Assembly (NCBI GenBank): GCA_964503045.1
Contig: CAZCZI010000035.1
Location: 1 to 64,000 of the forward strand
From: CAYZJR01 sp964503045
GTDB taxonomy: Bacteria > Cyanobacteriota > Vampirovibrionia > Obscuribacterales > Obscuribacteraceae
Length of the DNA stretch: 64,000 nt
Direction of reading: 5' to 3'
Part shown: positions 27,072 to 34,538 of the stretch, piece by piece
Layout: the number at the start of each line of letters is the position of its first letter
Position numbering within the stretch: position 1 is the stretch's first letter
The notes under the pieces: generated by a model
What the model was told of the DNA's origin: nothing
Databases searched by the model: none
What the model saw: the letters and a program-made list of their open reading frames with translations, nothing else
Position numbers and translations under genes: made by a program

Positions 27072-27968
27072 ATGGCAGCGAGAGCAATTTGGAGCGGAGT
27101 CATTACATTTGGAATGGTCAGCATTCCGATCAAGCTGTATTCCGCCACTGATAACAAGGACATTTCTTTCAATCAGCTTCATCGAGATTGCAAGTCTCGC
27201 ATCAAGGAAATGCGCTTCTGCCCGGCATGCGATCGAAAGATTGAATACGAAGAGATTGAAAAAGGCTATGAGTATTCGAAAGGACAGTACGTCATTGTGT
27301 CCAAAGAAGATCTCGAAAAAATGCCGTTGCCCAACAAGAATGTGATTGAAATCAGTTCGTTTGTAACCAACGAAGACATCGATCCCATTTATTACGACAA
27401 GGCTTATTACATCATGCCTGAAGAGGCTGCTCGCAAGCCGTTTGCATTGTTCATGAAAGCTATCACCGAAAAAGGAATGGTGGCAGTTGCGAAGTTGGCA
27501 ATCAGAAGCAAAGAACGTTTGTGCTGTCTAAGACCATACGGAAATACGCTTATGTGCAACACGCTTCTTTATCCGGACGAAATTCGTGTGGACAAGGAGC
27601 AAGGCGGCACAGATGTGCAAGTCTCCGATAAAGAGCTGGCGATGGCATCTAGCTTGATCGATTTAATGACTCAAGAATTCTCGCCGTCCGATTACAAAGA
27701 CAACTATCGCGAAGCGCTGATGCAGCTAATCGAAGCAAAGCTCGAAGGGAAAGAACTGGTCGAAGCGCCAGTGGTTGCGTCAGGCAATGTCATCGATTTG
27801 ATGGAAGCCTTGCAAGCCAGTATGGAAAGCATGAAAGCGAAGAAAGCTGCAGACAAGCCAGCTGAAAAACCAGCCAAGGCCCAGAAAACTGCCGAAGAAC
27901 CCAAAGAAGCAGTCGCATCTGCCGCTACCGGTGGTGAAAAGGCTGCTAAGAAGAGAAAGACCGGCTAG
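27072..27968 (+). CDS. ku: Ku, non-homologous end-joining DNA-end-binding protein
   Basis: 298 aa, usual bacterial Ku length. Starts MAARAIWSGVITFGMVSIPIKLYSAT, the family hallmark, and continues with FNQLHRDCKSRIKEMRFCPACDR and GYEYSKGQYVIVSKEDLEKM of the beta-barrel that encircles DNA ends. The last 45 residues are a Lys/Ala/Pro/Glu tail, as in Ku proteins that use a basic extension for DNA binding and LigD contact. ligD follows directly, so the pair is a standard two-component NHEJ module. The ATG follows a GGGG-containing leader and sits just below the nested inverted repeats. Confidence 0.97.
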   Translation: MAARAIWSGVITFGMVSIPIKLYSATDNKDISFNQLHRDCKSRIKEMRFCPACDRKIEYEEIEKGYEYSKGQYVIVSKEDLEKMPLPNKNVIEISSFVTNEDIDPIYYDKAYYIMPEEAARKPFALFMKAITEKGMVAVAKLAIRSKERLCCLRPYGNTLMCNTLLYPDEIRVDKEQGGTDVQVSDKELAMASSLIDLMTQEFSPSDYKDNYREALMQLIEAKLEGKELVEAPVVASGNVIDLMEALQASMESMKAKKAADKPAEKPAKAQKTAEEPKEAVASAATGGEKAAKKRKTG

Positions 27969-28081
27969 GCAGGTAAACCATCGCATCGCGTGATAAAGGC
28001 AAAAGCGAATCCTCACCCGAAGTCAACTTTGATGCGATCGCGGGTGTCAGGAAGGCGGCTTTTCCTCAGACTTTCATTCCA

Positions 28082-30265
28082 ATGTTGGCGAGCTTGCCAG
28101 AGAGTTCTTACACGAAAGCGGGCTGGATTTACGAGCCGAAAATGGACGGCATTCGTGCGATTTCAATTCTCAACAAAGGCACATGCCGGATTCTATCTCG
28201 TCGCGGGTTGGAACTCACCAATCAGTATCCGTCGCTTGCAATGGAACTTCCGCAGTTAACCACAGGCGACATGATTCTCGACGGAGAAATCATTGCGCTC
28301 AATGAACTCGGACGACCGTCGCTTCAACAGCTGCAACAGCGAATGAACTTGATGCGCGCTGCCGATATTACTCGGGCTGAACAGAGTGTGCCCGTATACT
28401 ATTTCGTATTCGACATCGTGTATGCGAAAGACAGCAGTCTGACCGGTGTGAAACTATGCGACCGAAAGCGTGTGCTCAGAAGCCTCATGAAGGAGTCGAA
28501 GACCGTCAGACATCTCAACTATTTTGAAGATGATGGAACGCTTGCCTATGAAGTCTGTGTCGAAAACGGATTCGAAGGAATCGTAGCCAAACGTCTCGAT
28601 AGTCTCTATGAGGCGGGTCGCCGATCAAATGACTGGCTTAAGGTGAAAGCACAGCAGACTGACGAATTTGTAATTGTCGGATTCAGCCAGGGACAAGGCT
28701 CTCGCTCTCCTTATTTTGGTTCTCTCTTGCTCGGTGCGTATAACGAACAGAACAAATTGGTCTATTGCGGAAGTGTCGGCACCGGCTTTGATGAACGATT
28801 ATTGAAAATAATGTGTATCAAGATGGAACCGTTGAGAACAAAAGATTGTCCATTGGTGAAAAAACCTGATGACGAAAAGAAGTATGCAAACTGGCTCAAA
28901 CCACAACTAGTCGCAGAAATCAAATTCATGGATTGGACCTGGGATGGGCATCTTCGTACTCCAGTGTTTATGCGATTGCGCGATGACAAAGGACCTGAGG
29001 AAGTTCGGCTCGAGAAGCGAGCACCAAAAGCGGTGCAGATCGATGCTCCCGATCGTTCCAAAATGAAGCTTGATGAGACCGTGAGTGCGGCACCGCCTGC
29101 GAAGGCAGTTGGTTCCATCGAGCCGAAAGCGGATTCACCTGCAAAAACTAAAAACTCACCAAGAGTTGCTGTAAAGTCCACAGACAAGTCAGGTCCTTCA
29201 AAAGGCAAAGAGGCTGCAACATCGGCACCGCCGACAAGCGTGCAGGAAAGAACTAGAGACTTAATTCAACAATCCAACAATCTTGCCGATCAGTTGCGTG
29301 GTAAAGAGGTGAGTCTCGAACTCGTTGTTGACGGCGATGCAATTTCATTTACCCATCTGGACAAAATCATCTTCCCCGGTCCACCCAAAATCACCAAGCG
29401 AGAGTATTTGCAGTACATTGCAAAAATTGCACCATATTTGCTACCGTTTCTCAAAGACCGTCCTTTGTCAGTCGTCAGAAGTCCCGATGGTGTCAGAGGA
29501 AAAGCTTTCTACCAAAAACACTGGAACTTTCAGGTGCCGGACTTTGTAGAGACATGCTTTCTGCCGCCGGACAACGATGAAATGATCTTGTGCAATAACC
29601 TTTCTTCGGTAATTTGGTTTGCGCAGCATGGGGTGATGGAGTATCACGTCTGGCCATCGCGGGTGGTGAGCGATTCTGATGAATGCGATGCAATCGCTGA
29701 GTGTCCTCACGAGTATCCGGACTACATGGCCTTTGATCTAGATCTTCATTTTGATGACGAAAATAAAGCGAAGAGAGCTTATCGACAAGATGCCTTCAAG
29801 CGTGTTTGCGAAGTTGCGTACTGGCTGAGAGAGTCGTTGCAGGCGGTGTCACTGCAACCGTTGCTCAAGGTTTCCGGAAGAAATGGACTGCATGTTTGTG
29901 TGCCGCTAAAACGATCGTTGAATTTTGAAATGGTTAGAACTCTGGCGACTACGATCAGCCAATTTCTTCTCGTGAAACATCGTGACCAAGTCACTATCGA
30001 ACCTGTTGCCGCCAAGCAAGAAGGAAAGGTCTTGCTTGATTTCAGCCCGAACACAAGAGGAAAGACATTGATTGCTCCATATTCGGCTCGCCTAATCAAA
30101 GAAGGCACCGTGTCGATGCCAATCTTGTGGGAAGAACTCGAGCTGATAGAGCCTACACAGTTTACCGTCTTGAATGCCGGGTCACTTATTGAAAGCAATG
30201 GCGACAGGTGGCGTGATTTCTTTGCGACTAAGTATGATCTCGAAACGTTGTTGACTCGGAAGTGA
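28082..30265 (+). CDS. ligD: Multifunctional DNA ligase D (ligase + primase-polymerase)
   Basis: 727 aa from the first ATG. The ligase domain comes first: the adenylated Lys20 lies in EPKMDGIR, with the downstream motif GFEGIVAKRLDS and an OB-fold to about residue 300. An Ala/Lys/Pro-rich linker (about 320-395) leads to the polymerase/primase domain (about 405-727), with THLDKIIFPG, FDLDLHF carrying the metal-binding aspartates, and KVSGRNGLHVCVPL. There is no phosphoesterase domain. Homologous-looking residues (AAFPQTFIP) are encoded upstream of this ATG, so the true start is probably earlier; see the finding. It fills and seals DNA ends held by Ku. Confidence 0.95.
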   Translation: MLASLPESSYTKAGWIYEPKMDGIRAISILNKGTCRILSRRGLELTNQYPSLAMELPQLTTGDMILDGEIIALNELGRPSLQQLQQRMNLMRAADITRAEQSVPVYYFVFDIVYAKDSSLTGVKLCDRKRVLRSLMKESKTVRHLNYFEDDGTLAYEVCVENGFEGIVAKRLDSLYEAGRRSNDWLKVKAQQTDEFVIVGFSQGQGSRSPYFGSLLLGAYNEQNKLVYCGSVGTGFDERLLKIMCIKMEPLRTKDCPLVKKPDDEKKYANWLKPQLVAEIKFMDWTWDGHLRTPVFMRLRDDKGPEEVRLEKRAPKAVQIDAPDRSKMKLDETVSAAPPAKAVGSIEPKADSPAKTKNSPRVAVKSTDKSGPSKGKEAATSAPPTSVQERTRDLIQQSNNLADQLRGKEVSLELVVDGDAISFTHLDKIIFPGPPKITKREYLQYIAKIAPYLLPFLKDRPLSVVRSPDGVRGKAFYQKHWNFQVPDFVETCFLPPDNDEMILCNNLSSVIWFAQHGVMEYHVWPSRVVSDSDECDAIAECPHEYPDYMAFDLDLHFDDENKAKRAYRQDAFKRVCEVAYWLRESLQAVSLQPLLKVSGRNGLHVCVPLKRSLNFEMVRTLATTISQFLLVKHRDQVTIEPVAAKQEGKVLLDFSPNTRGKTLIAPYSARLIKEGTVSMPILWEELELIEPTQFTVLNAGSLIESNGDRWRDFFATKYDLETLLTRK

Positions 30266-30273
30266 GGACATTT

Positions 30274-31509
30274 ATGCAAGCTGTTTTTGCTCTCTTTCTT
30301 GCGATTGTAGTTGGCGTATTGCTTCCTACTGCTGCTAAAGCCGCCGACGTTAACATGCTGTTTGCCACGACTAGATTCAACGAGCAACCAGGCAAAGTGA
30401 GATATGGTGCGTTGCGTCATTTGGATCTCAGTGGCGCGGGTTCAGTTGAGTATGGAACTTGCAAGCTCAACCACCCCGGCAAACTAACCAAGCTTGACTC
30501 GATTTCCGGGATGCAACTCTATAGAGCGGCGACCAAGGCAAACTACGATCTCTGGCAGAAAGCGAAAGGTGATATGTCGAGGCTTAGCGAGCCTGAGTTT
30601 CTCCGCACAATTAAGGAGTGGACTGGAAACATCTGCATATTTACACACGGCTACGACGAGTCTTTCGAAGAAGCAATGATGGACGGAGCCGCGCTTGCTG
30701 ACGAGGTGACCAGAAGAAACCCGTCAAAGCCTGTGCTTTTCATTGTGTTTACCTGGCCGTCTCTCGGCTCGGCTTCGGAATACAACGCTGACGAGTCCAA
30801 CGTAAATTGGAGTGCCGATGCATTTCGCAAATTCTTGTATCTGGTTGCTTCTGAAAAGAATGCAGCTTCGAACATTGATGTAGTAACGCACAGCATGGGT
30901 GCAAGACTGATCTTCGCTTGCCTTGACGGACCTGCTGCAGGACGACCCATTTTGAGAGATCTCATTCTTGCATCGCCAGATTTTGATTTTCACACGGCCG
31001 AAGGAAGAAAGTCCGACTTGCAGAAGTTGGCATCGCGCATGGTGTACATTCTGGTTTCAGATCGAGATGGACCTCTAATTACATCGCAACTGTTGCACGC
31101 GCAACCACGTCTGGGACGACCGTTGGATGCTCCGACTACGGCCCGCAGTTTAACTGCGATTTCCAGCAAGTCGTTTTGGCAGCAAATGTTGGTAAATGCC
31201 GGCGAGATAATCGTGCAAGACGCACTTAACGATCCACCTGACGTAAAGAGTTGGCTCGCTGCGAACCCGTCTTTAGAAAGAGATTTTGGACCAACCGCCA
31301 AGTTTATTGATCTCAGCGATGTCGCAATTGGCGATTTTGGCCATCGCATGTCGTTTGGTGTTGTTGCTGGATTGATGATGGATCAACCTACGTTTGCACC
31401 GTTTGGAACTGCAGTTGTTCACAAACGACCTGATCGGTTGACGTTGACTCAGATGGGCGGTCGACCACAGTACCTATACAAGTTCTACAAGCTGATACTC
31501 GGACCCTGA
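30274..31509 (+). CDS. Exported alpha/beta hydrolase (DUF900-like)
   Basis: 411 aa from the ATG at 30274, with GAGGA five bases upstream; it begins 8 bp after the ligD stop. The signal peptide MQAVFALFLAIVVGVLLPTA ends near AKAADV. The rest matches the DUF900 esterase family: VNMLFATTRFN, then FTHGYDESFEEA, FTWPSLGSASEYNAD and the nucleophile elbow VVTHSMGAR with the catalytic Ser, then SPDFDF before the acid and a late His. The substrate is unknown. Its place directly behind ligD suggests co-transcription with the NHEJ genes, but an exported esterase is not a known NHEJ factor, so the linkage may be positional only. Confidence 0.87.
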   Translation: MQAVFALFLAIVVGVLLPTAAKAADVNMLFATTRFNEQPGKVRYGALRHLDLSGAGSVEYGTCKLNHPGKLTKLDSISGMQLYRAATKANYDLWQKAKGDMSRLSEPEFLRTIKEWTGNICIFTHGYDESFEEAMMDGAALADEVTRRNPSKPVLFIVFTWPSLGSASEYNADESNVNWSADAFRKFLYLVASEKNAASNIDVVTHSMGARLIFACLDGPAAGRPILRDLILASPDFDFHTAEGRKSDLQKLASRMVYILVSDRDGPLITSQLLHAQPRLGRPLDAPTTARSLTAISSKSFWQQMLVNAGEIIVQDALNDPPDVKSWLAANPSLERDFGPTAKFIDLSDVAIGDFGHRMSFGVVAGLMMDQPTFAPFGTAVVHKRPDRLTLTQMGGRPQYLYKFYKLILGP

Positions 31510-32015
31510 TATTCAAATCCGTCTGATCGTATATGCGTTCGAAACCAGGTACCAATCTTAATGAGTTGGAACACTTGGCACTGCATCTATCTCCACCGGT
31601 TATGGCGCTGATATCTCAGATGGTGACTCGCCTATATATGTCGTTGGAAGATTCTCTCACAAACAAAACAGCTCATTGACTTTGATTTGCGCGTGAATTT
31701 AGATCATGGATGTTCACTGAAGCGCGCTATGCACAAGCTATCGATAGATAAGCAATGCATATCGTCTCGTTTTTCGAACTCCTCTCGCAGGGCGTTTTGT
31801 TTGGACCGCGAAAGCGGAATGGTTGATGAATCGTCAACCTGTAGCACTTACGACTCGCCCGAGATACGCACTCGCCTCAAGCTGCAAGCAGCTCTTCAGC
31901 GCCTACGTACCTCGTTTAGATTGAGACCTTAGGACTCCTTTGGTTTTTAGCAATCAAAACCGCCCTGCGATCCTTTATTTGAAGCAGTCTGACTTTCTTT
32001 GTCGGTCGAGAGAAA
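31510..32015 (+). other. Non-coding region upstream of the reverse transcriptase
   Basis: 506 bp between the hydrolase and the RT gene. The right-hand part (31785-31970) is the candidate retron ncRNA, listed separately. The left-hand part (31510-31784) has no convincing gene. TTGACT at 31676 with TTAGAT 17 bp on is a weak promoter possibility. The only open frame of note (31687-31932) lies across the structured region and has no coding signature. Confidence 0.6.
31785..31970 (+). ncRNA. Candidate retron msr-msd RNA
   Basis: End arms 31785-31803 and 31951-31970 form 18 base pairs with one bulged base and one mismatch (ten uninterrupted pairs, TCGCAGGGCG with CGCCCTGCGA), matching retron a1/a2 flanks. 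Just inside the 5' arm are two short stem-loops: CCGC-GAAA-GCGG (31806-31817) and GGTTGA-7 nt-TCAACC (31821-31839), as expected for msr. Next is a longer imperfect stem: CGAGATACG (31860-31868) with CGTACCTCG (31906-31914), closed by AGCTGC-AA-GCAGCT (31880-31893), as expected for msd. The adjacent guanosines at 31803/31804 are candidates for the branching G. The RT gene starts 45 nt downstream. Pairings are seen directly; the retron identity follows from the adjacent RT. Confidence 0.65.
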
Positions 32016-32906
32016 ATGTGCAAAAACAACTCCTCTGAATTGGATCTCAACGATGTAATCGAGTCCCTGGAAACATCAGAGTTAGAGTTGAAGCGTTTTG
32101 TCTATCGCAGCGACAAGTACTATCGCAAACTCTCGCAACCCAAAAAAAGCGGTGGCACAAGATCTATATGTGCACCAAGTGAAGATCTGAAGGAACTTCA
32201 AAGAAGAATTGCAAAGGTTCTCCTGAGTCGATTGAAGCCGCATGATGCTTGTACGGGGTTCCGCAAGGGACGTTCGATCGTAACCAATGCAACTCCTCAT
32301 GTGGACAAAGATTTTGTACTCAACATCGATTTGAAGGACTTCTTCCCATCGATTGCGATGCCTCGTGTGATTGGTTTGTTTCGCACATTAGGCTGCGATC
32401 AAAATGCCTCGCATGCGCTTGCGAAGATAGTTACGTTCGAGGGCAAATTGCCACAAGGCGCTCCAAGTTCGCCCGATGTAGCAAACTTGGTCTGTCGTAC
32501 GCTGGACAAGAGAATCTCCGGTTTTTGCGAAACCCGTGGATATCACTACACGCGATACTGCGATGATATAACCATATCTGGTGCCGGCGACGGCTCAGGA
32601 ATCATGAGCGTGCTCAGCCGAATCATTCGCGAAGAAGGCTTCACGATCAACGACACCAAGACGCGAGTTCGCACCCGTAGCCAGAGACAAATGGTCACCG
32701 GCGTTGTTGTGAATAGCTGGGCGAATCTTCCTCGCGAAGACCGAAGGAAAATGCGTGCGATATTCAAGCAAGCCGAATTGAACCCAGAGCAGTTCAAACC
32801 ACACCAGTCTACTCTAGCCGGCAAAGTGGCGTTTGCTGAGATGATTCTCGGTGGCGATCACGAGAAGCTCAAACAGTATCGCGAAATTCTCGATAAACTG
32901 AGATAG
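32016..32906 (+). CDS. Retron-type reverse transcriptase
   Basis: 296 aa, typical of retron RTs, which copy an upstream ncRNA into branched msDNA, usually in anti-phage defence. Visible motifs in order: palm Asp105 in NIDLKDFFPSI, the retron-specific NAxxH box as NATPH (91-95), LPQGAPSSP (145-153), catalytic YCDD (181-184), and the retron VTG motif (227-229, MVTGVVVN) in the thumb. There is no maturase, HNH, primase or protease extension, so it is not a group II intron RT. The ATG at 32016 has a GAGAGA site a few bases upstream. An effector would normally be encoded beside it; the next plus-strand gene is a membrane protein 121 bp on, and no classical retron effector domain is visible. Confidence 0.92.
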   Translation: MCKNNSSELDLNDVIESLETSELELKRFVYRSDKYYRKLSQPKKSGGTRSICAPSEDLKELQRRIAKVLLSRLKPHDACTGFRKGRSIVTNATPHVDKDFVLNIDLKDFFPSIAMPRVIGLFRTLGCDQNASHALAKIVTFEGKLPQGAPSSPDVANLVCRTLDKRISGFCETRGYHYTRYCDDITISGAGDGSGIMSVLSRIIREEGFTINDTKTRVRTRSQRQMVTGVVVNSWANLPREDRRKMRAIFKQAELNPEQFKPHQSTLAGKVAFAEMILGGDHEKLKQYREILDKLR

Positions 32907-33027
32907 CGGACCTGAAGCTGCATGACGTTAACCGGGTGGTAATGGGTCAAGAGGTCCGAGACGGCATTTCTACCATTAAATGAGGCAATCGGGCTGCTCC
33001 GTCCGATAGTTCTCAATAACCCCGGGT

Positions 33028-34089
33028 ATGACTATAATTATCAGAGCCTCCCAACTACAGCTTCTAAGTAATAGGGTGCAAAATCTCCACACAACACGAG
33101 TGATACCGCTGGCAATGCCCTCGGAACGCCAGTGGTTTATTCTTGCCTGTCTGATGGTGGTCTTTTTGTGCGCACTGCTAGCGGGACTTGCACCGATTTG
33201 GTTTACGCTTGCCGCCTTTTGCGTTTTCAGCGCACCGCATAATTTTGTGGAGTTTCGATACTTTCTTGCTCGTTTGCCCTCTCGTCTGGGCCCTTTCAGG
33301 TCATTTTTCGTTACTTCGTTTACCGGCCTTGCGATACTCTTTTTCATGCAAGTGACGGTAATCACTCTGACTCGTATGCGTGTGCTGTTGCCTGCTCAGC
33401 TAGAGCCGATTATCTGTGTTTGGAATGAACTCTTGATCATTTGGGTAGTTGCACTGTCAGTTGCCAGATATCCGCAAGAGTGTTCACGGCTTTTGCCAGC
33501 CAACTTGTGTATTGCAATTCTTGCGTCGATCGGGAATTTTTGTTCTCCGGAGATATTCAATCTGTGTGTGTCATATGTGCATGCGTTGATTGGAGTCTGG
33601 ATTTTGGACAGAGAGTTGATGCGCACCAGAAAAGATTGGGTTCGACCCTATCGATGGTGTCTGTTGACCGTGCCACTGTGCATAGTGTTTCTCATCATTT
33701 GGTTTTACGGTCAATCCTCACTTGTCGGTTCTGAGATGACCCTCAGTCAAAGTATCGCGTCACTTATTTTCGCTCCTTCCATCTCCCCTTTGTATTTGGG
33801 GCTCTTTGCATTTTTGCAGATGGTACATTACGGAGTCTGGGTGTTTGCGATGCCGATTGCGGCTCAGAGCTGGAAGCGCTGGCGCTTGAACAGAATCGCG
33901 GTTATGAGAAACAGACAGCCTTTGAGTAGGGTGATGTCGGTAGTTTTGATGTTTGGTTTGGCGTCGGTGGGGCTGTTCTGGATCGGCTTTCGAGTGGATT
34001 TTGCAACAACCAACCAGGTTTACGCTACGGTCGCCACCCTGCACATATTGGCGGAAATCCCTCTGTTGTTCTGGTTGTGTGAGAGCTGA
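33028..34089 (+). CDS. Multipass membrane protein of unknown function
   Basis: 353 aa, or 324 aa if it starts at the ATG at 33115, which places the first helix near the N-terminus; a TATAAT at 33033-33038 overlaps the longer start and favours the shorter one. About eight or nine hydrophobic helices. Conserved-looking polar residues sit inside membrane segments: SAPHNFVEFRYFLARLP, QMVHYGVWVFAMP and TLHILAEIPLLF; repeated His in such places suggests a metal- or haem-binding integral-membrane protein. I cannot name a family. It follows the RT gene by 121 bp and could in principle be a retron effector, but nothing in its sequence demands that. Confidence 0.65.
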   Translation: MTIIIRASQLQLLSNRVQNLHTTRVIPLAMPSERQWFILACLMVVFLCALLAGLAPIWFTLAAFCVFSAPHNFVEFRYFLARLPSRLGPFRSFFVTSFTGLAILFFMQVTVITLTRMRVLLPAQLEPIICVWNELLIIWVVALSVARYPQECSRLLPANLCIAILASIGNFCSPEIFNLCVSYVHALIGVWILDRELMRTRKDWVRPYRWCLLTVPLCIVFLIIWFYGQSSLVGSEMTLSQSIASLIFAPSISPLYLGLFAFLQMVHYGVWVFAMPIAAQSWKRWRLNRIAVMRNRQPLSRVMSVVLMFGLASVGLFWIGFRVDFATTNQVYATVATLHILAEIPLLFWLCES

Positions 34090-34092
34090 TTT

Positions 34093-34401
34093 CTAATCTT
34101 GAGGTGCGAGGTCACCTTGTCTGATCATCTGCCCTTTTTCGATAGGGTATTTGGCAACACGTCCAGTGATAAGACTCGTACTTGACAGCGAGTCTTTTTC
34201 GACTTTTTCGACTGGTACTTGTCGCTCCTCAAGTGCATCGGGGGGTATTGTTTGTCCTTCTGGAATGGCCGTGATTGCATAAACAACGGTGGACGTGGGC
34301 ACCGGCGGTGCAGCCGGCTTGATGTTCAAACCAGCAACCACACATGCCGTGACCACAATCGCTGCAACTGCAAGGATCATCGATTGTTTCTTGTTCATCA
34401 T
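34093..34401 (-). CDS. Small membrane-anchored SAF-domain protein (CpaB-like)
   Basis: 102 aa: one N-terminal membrane helix (MILAVAAIVVTACVVAGL), a short Pro-rich linker, and a SAF-like domain with VVYAITAIPEGQTIPPDALEE and GRVAKYPIEKGQMIRQGDL. This is the pattern of CpaB/FlgA-type proteins, which act in Flp pilus assembly and flagellar P-ring formation, but it is much shorter than CpaB and stands alone with no pilus genes nearby. It converges with the membrane protein, 3 bp between stops. A stand-alone SAF unit is unusual, so function is left open. Confidence 0.72.
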   Translation of the reverse strand: MMNKKQSMILAVAAIVVTACVVAGLNIKPAAPPVPTSTVVYAITAIPEGQTIPPDALEERQVPVEKVEKDSLSSTSLITGRVAKYPIEKGQMIRQGDLAPQD

Positions 34402-34538
34402 CGGGCCTCATGGGGTGTCACGGTTTCGAGGAGATAAAATAACACGATTTCGTGTATAAGTGGGGCATTCGACTCGATTTAAAACCCTGCGATCGTAACT
34501 GCCAATCATGTGGACAGAATTCGTCATCATTCATAGCG

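Noticed and set aside
31547..31929. Alternative closing pair for the retron RNA (31547-31565 with 31911-31929, 16 of 19 pairs; also GGCGCTGA 31604 with TCAGCGCC 31896)
   Set aside because: Weaker and interrupted, would make an unusually long RNA, and conflicts with the better msd-like hairpin; the 31785/31951 pairing is longer and better placed.
31687..31932. 81-aa open frame upstream of the RT
   Set aside because: Cuts across the structured RNA, no ribosome binding site, composition unlike neighbouring proteins.
32016..32906. Group II intron or diversity-generating retroelement RT
   Set aside because: No maturase or endonuclease domain, no domain V/VI-like RNA and no template/variable repeat nearby; retron NAxxH and VTG motifs are present.
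33028..34089. Membrane protein as certain retron effector
   Set aside because: Separated by 121 bp with a possible own promoter (TATAAT at 33033) and no effector-like motif; kept only as a candidate.
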